NCBI GenBank assembly: GCA_037968835.1
Contig: JBBKWG010000084.1
Coordinates: forward strand, 1 to 21,062
DNA length: 21,062 nucleotides
Origin: JBBKWG01 sp037968835
Lineage (GTDB): Bacteria > Pseudomonadota > Alphaproteobacteria > Rhodobacterales > Rhodobacteraceae
Direction: 5' to 3'
A program made the translations under genes and the position numbers. Of the stretch, positions 19,951 to 21,062 are shown piece after piece. Position 1 is the stretch's first letter; the number at the start of each line of letters is the position of its first letter. The notes beneath the pieces were generated by a model. The model did no database searches and was not told where the DNA came from. It saw nothing but the letters and a program-made list of their open reading frames with translations.

Positions 19951-21062
19951 ATGACCCGTTTCGCCGCCCCGATCGCCGAGCAGATCTGGGATATGAAATA
20001 CCGGCTGAAGGAAGCCGACGGGACGCCTATCGACGTCACCGTTGAGGATACCTGGCGGCGGATCGCACGGGCGTTGGCCGAACAGGAGAAGGATCCGGGG
20101 CATTGGGAGGACGTATTCTATAGCGCCCTTCAGGATTTCAAATTTTTGCCCGCTGGCCGGATTACGGCAGGGGCGGGAACCGCGCGCTCGGTGACGCTGT
20201 TCAATTGCTTCGTGATGGGCACGATTCCCGACAGCATGGGCGGTATCTTCGAGGGGCTTAAAGAGGCCGCGCTGACGATGCAGCAGGGCGGCGGGATCGG
20301 TTACGATTTTTCGACGATCCGACCCAAGGGCGCGGATGTGAAAGGTGTTGCCGCTGATGCCTCCGGCCCGCTCAGCTTCATGGATGTGTGGGACGCGATG
20401 TGCCGCACCATCATGTCGGCGGGCTCGCGACGCGGCGCGATGATGGCGACGATGCGCTGCGACCACCCCGATATCGAGGATTTCATCGTGGCGAAGTCCG
20501 ACCCCGCGCGACTTCGGAATTTCAACATGTCGGTCTTGGTGACGGATCCCTTCATGGCGGCGGTGAAGGCCGACGAAACGTGGGATCTGGCATTCGAGGG
20601 CAAGGTTTATAGCACCGTCGAAGCGCGCGATCTGTGGAACCGGATCATGCGGGCGACGTATGATTATGCCGAACCGGGGGTGATTTTCCTCGACCGGATC
20701 AATGCCATGAACAACCTCGCTTATTGCGAGACCATCGCAGCGACGAACCCCTGCGGCGAGCAACCGCTGCCGCCCTATGGCGCGTGTCTTCTAGGTTCGA
20801 TCAATCTGGCGCGGCTGGTCAGCGATCCATTCGGCGATGCGCCAGATCTGGATGAGGCTCAGTTGGACGAACTGGTCGGGGCGGCTGTCCGGATGATGGA
20901 CAACGTGGTGGACGCGTCGAGATTTCCACTGCCGCAGCAGGCCGAGGAAGCAAAGAACAAGCGCCGGATCGGGTTGGGGGTCACGGGACTTGCCGATGCT
21001 CTGCTGATGGTCGGGGCGCGCTATGGATCGGACGAGGCGGCGCGGCTGACGTCGGACTGGCT
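19951..21062 (+). CDS. nrdJ: Adenosylcobalamin-dependent (class II) ribonucleoside-diphosphate reductase, N-terminal part, cut by window edge
   Basis: This enzyme makes deoxyribonucleotides using a B12-derived radical, without oxygen dependence. The visible 370 residues run off the window edge with no stop. Landmarks of the ten-stranded barrel are the N-terminal redox cysteine C86 in VTLFNCFVMG, QQGGGIGYDFSTIRP (111-125), and the catalytic finger-loop motif NPCGE at 266-270 followed by QPLPPYGACLLGSINL. The last is characteristic of the long class II NrdJ form rather than class I NrdA. The ATG at 19951 has GGAG six bases upstream. It is divergent from DUF1489. No cobalamin riboswitch is recognisable in the 124-base upstream gap. 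Confidence 0.94.
   Translation, partial: MTRFAAPIAEQIWDMKYRLKEADGTPIDVTVEDTWRRIARALAEQEKDPGHWEDVFYSALQDFKFLPAGRITAGAGTARSVTLFNCFVMGTIPDSMGGIFEGLKEAALTMQQGGGIGYDFSTIRPKGADVKGVAADASGPLSFMDVWDAMCRTIMSAGSRRGAMMATMRCDHPDIEDFIVAKSDPARLRNFNMSVLVTDPFMAAVKADETWDLAFEGKVYSTVEARDLWNRIMRATYDYAEPGVIFLDRINAMNNLAYCETIAATNPCGEQPLPPYGACLLGSINLARLVSDPFGDAPDLDEAQLDELVGAAVRMMDNVVDASRFPLPQQAEEAKNKRRIGLGVTGLADALLMVGARYGSDEAARLTSDW

Overview
The window is about 21 kb of GC-rich chromosome from an alphaproteobacterium, most likely the Rhodobacteraceae/Roseobacter group. The basis is protein character (a membrane-anchored CycM-type cytochrome c, a zf-CHCC protein, DUF1489, a hisC-tyrC-extensin-like gene string, a B12-dependent ribonucleotide reductase, and a Branch-type glycosyltransferase beside a sulfotransferase). 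It looks like core chromosome: no insertion sequence, prophage, CRISPR array or tRNA was seen.

Layout. (1) 1-971, minus strand: the N-terminal part of rsgA, a leader region that may encode a 12-residue peptide, and the 4.5S SRP RNA gene (ffs), which has its own promoter. (2) 1138-3114, minus: a Tat-exported 2',3'-cyclic nucleotide phosphodiesterase/3'-nucleotidase (cpdB). (3) 3306-4739, plus: NADH pyrophosphatase (nudC) and an SRPBCC protein. (4) 4736-7657: a minus-strand sulfotransferase divergent from a Branch-type glycosyltransferase with a large uncharacterised C-terminal region, the latter followed by a HIT-family hydrolase. (5) 7763-10022: a small zf-CHCC zinc protein (plus), then a soluble PAS histidine kinase and prephenate dehydratase pheA (both minus). 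(6) 10142-10657: the anchored cytochrome c, closed by a clear terminator. (7) 10842-16641: a complete yejABEF-type peptide ABC importer operon. (8) 16796-19385: hisC, tyrC and an extensin-like lipoprotein joined by ATGA overlaps. (9) 19392-19826, minus: a DUF1489 protein divergent from nrdJ, which runs off the right edge at 21062.

Links between genes. PheA, TyrC and HisC supply the last steps of phenylalanine and tyrosine synthesis, with HisC probably serving histidine as well. CpdB and the Yej importer fit scavenging of exported or environmental nucleotides and peptides. The sulfotransferase and glycosyltransferase may modify a cell-surface glycan.

No large new system is evident. The signals most worth a second look are non-coding: the rsgA leader with a strong Shine-Dalgarno mini-ORF and hairpin, 11-bp helically phased repeats just upstream of the ffs promoter, and a perfect 22-bp palindrome sitting across the DUF1489 promoter and about 60 bp upstream of the predicted nrdJ start of transcription. 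No intergenic stretch exceeds 300 bases apart from 657-1137, which is filled by the rsgA leader, ffs, repeats and a terminator.
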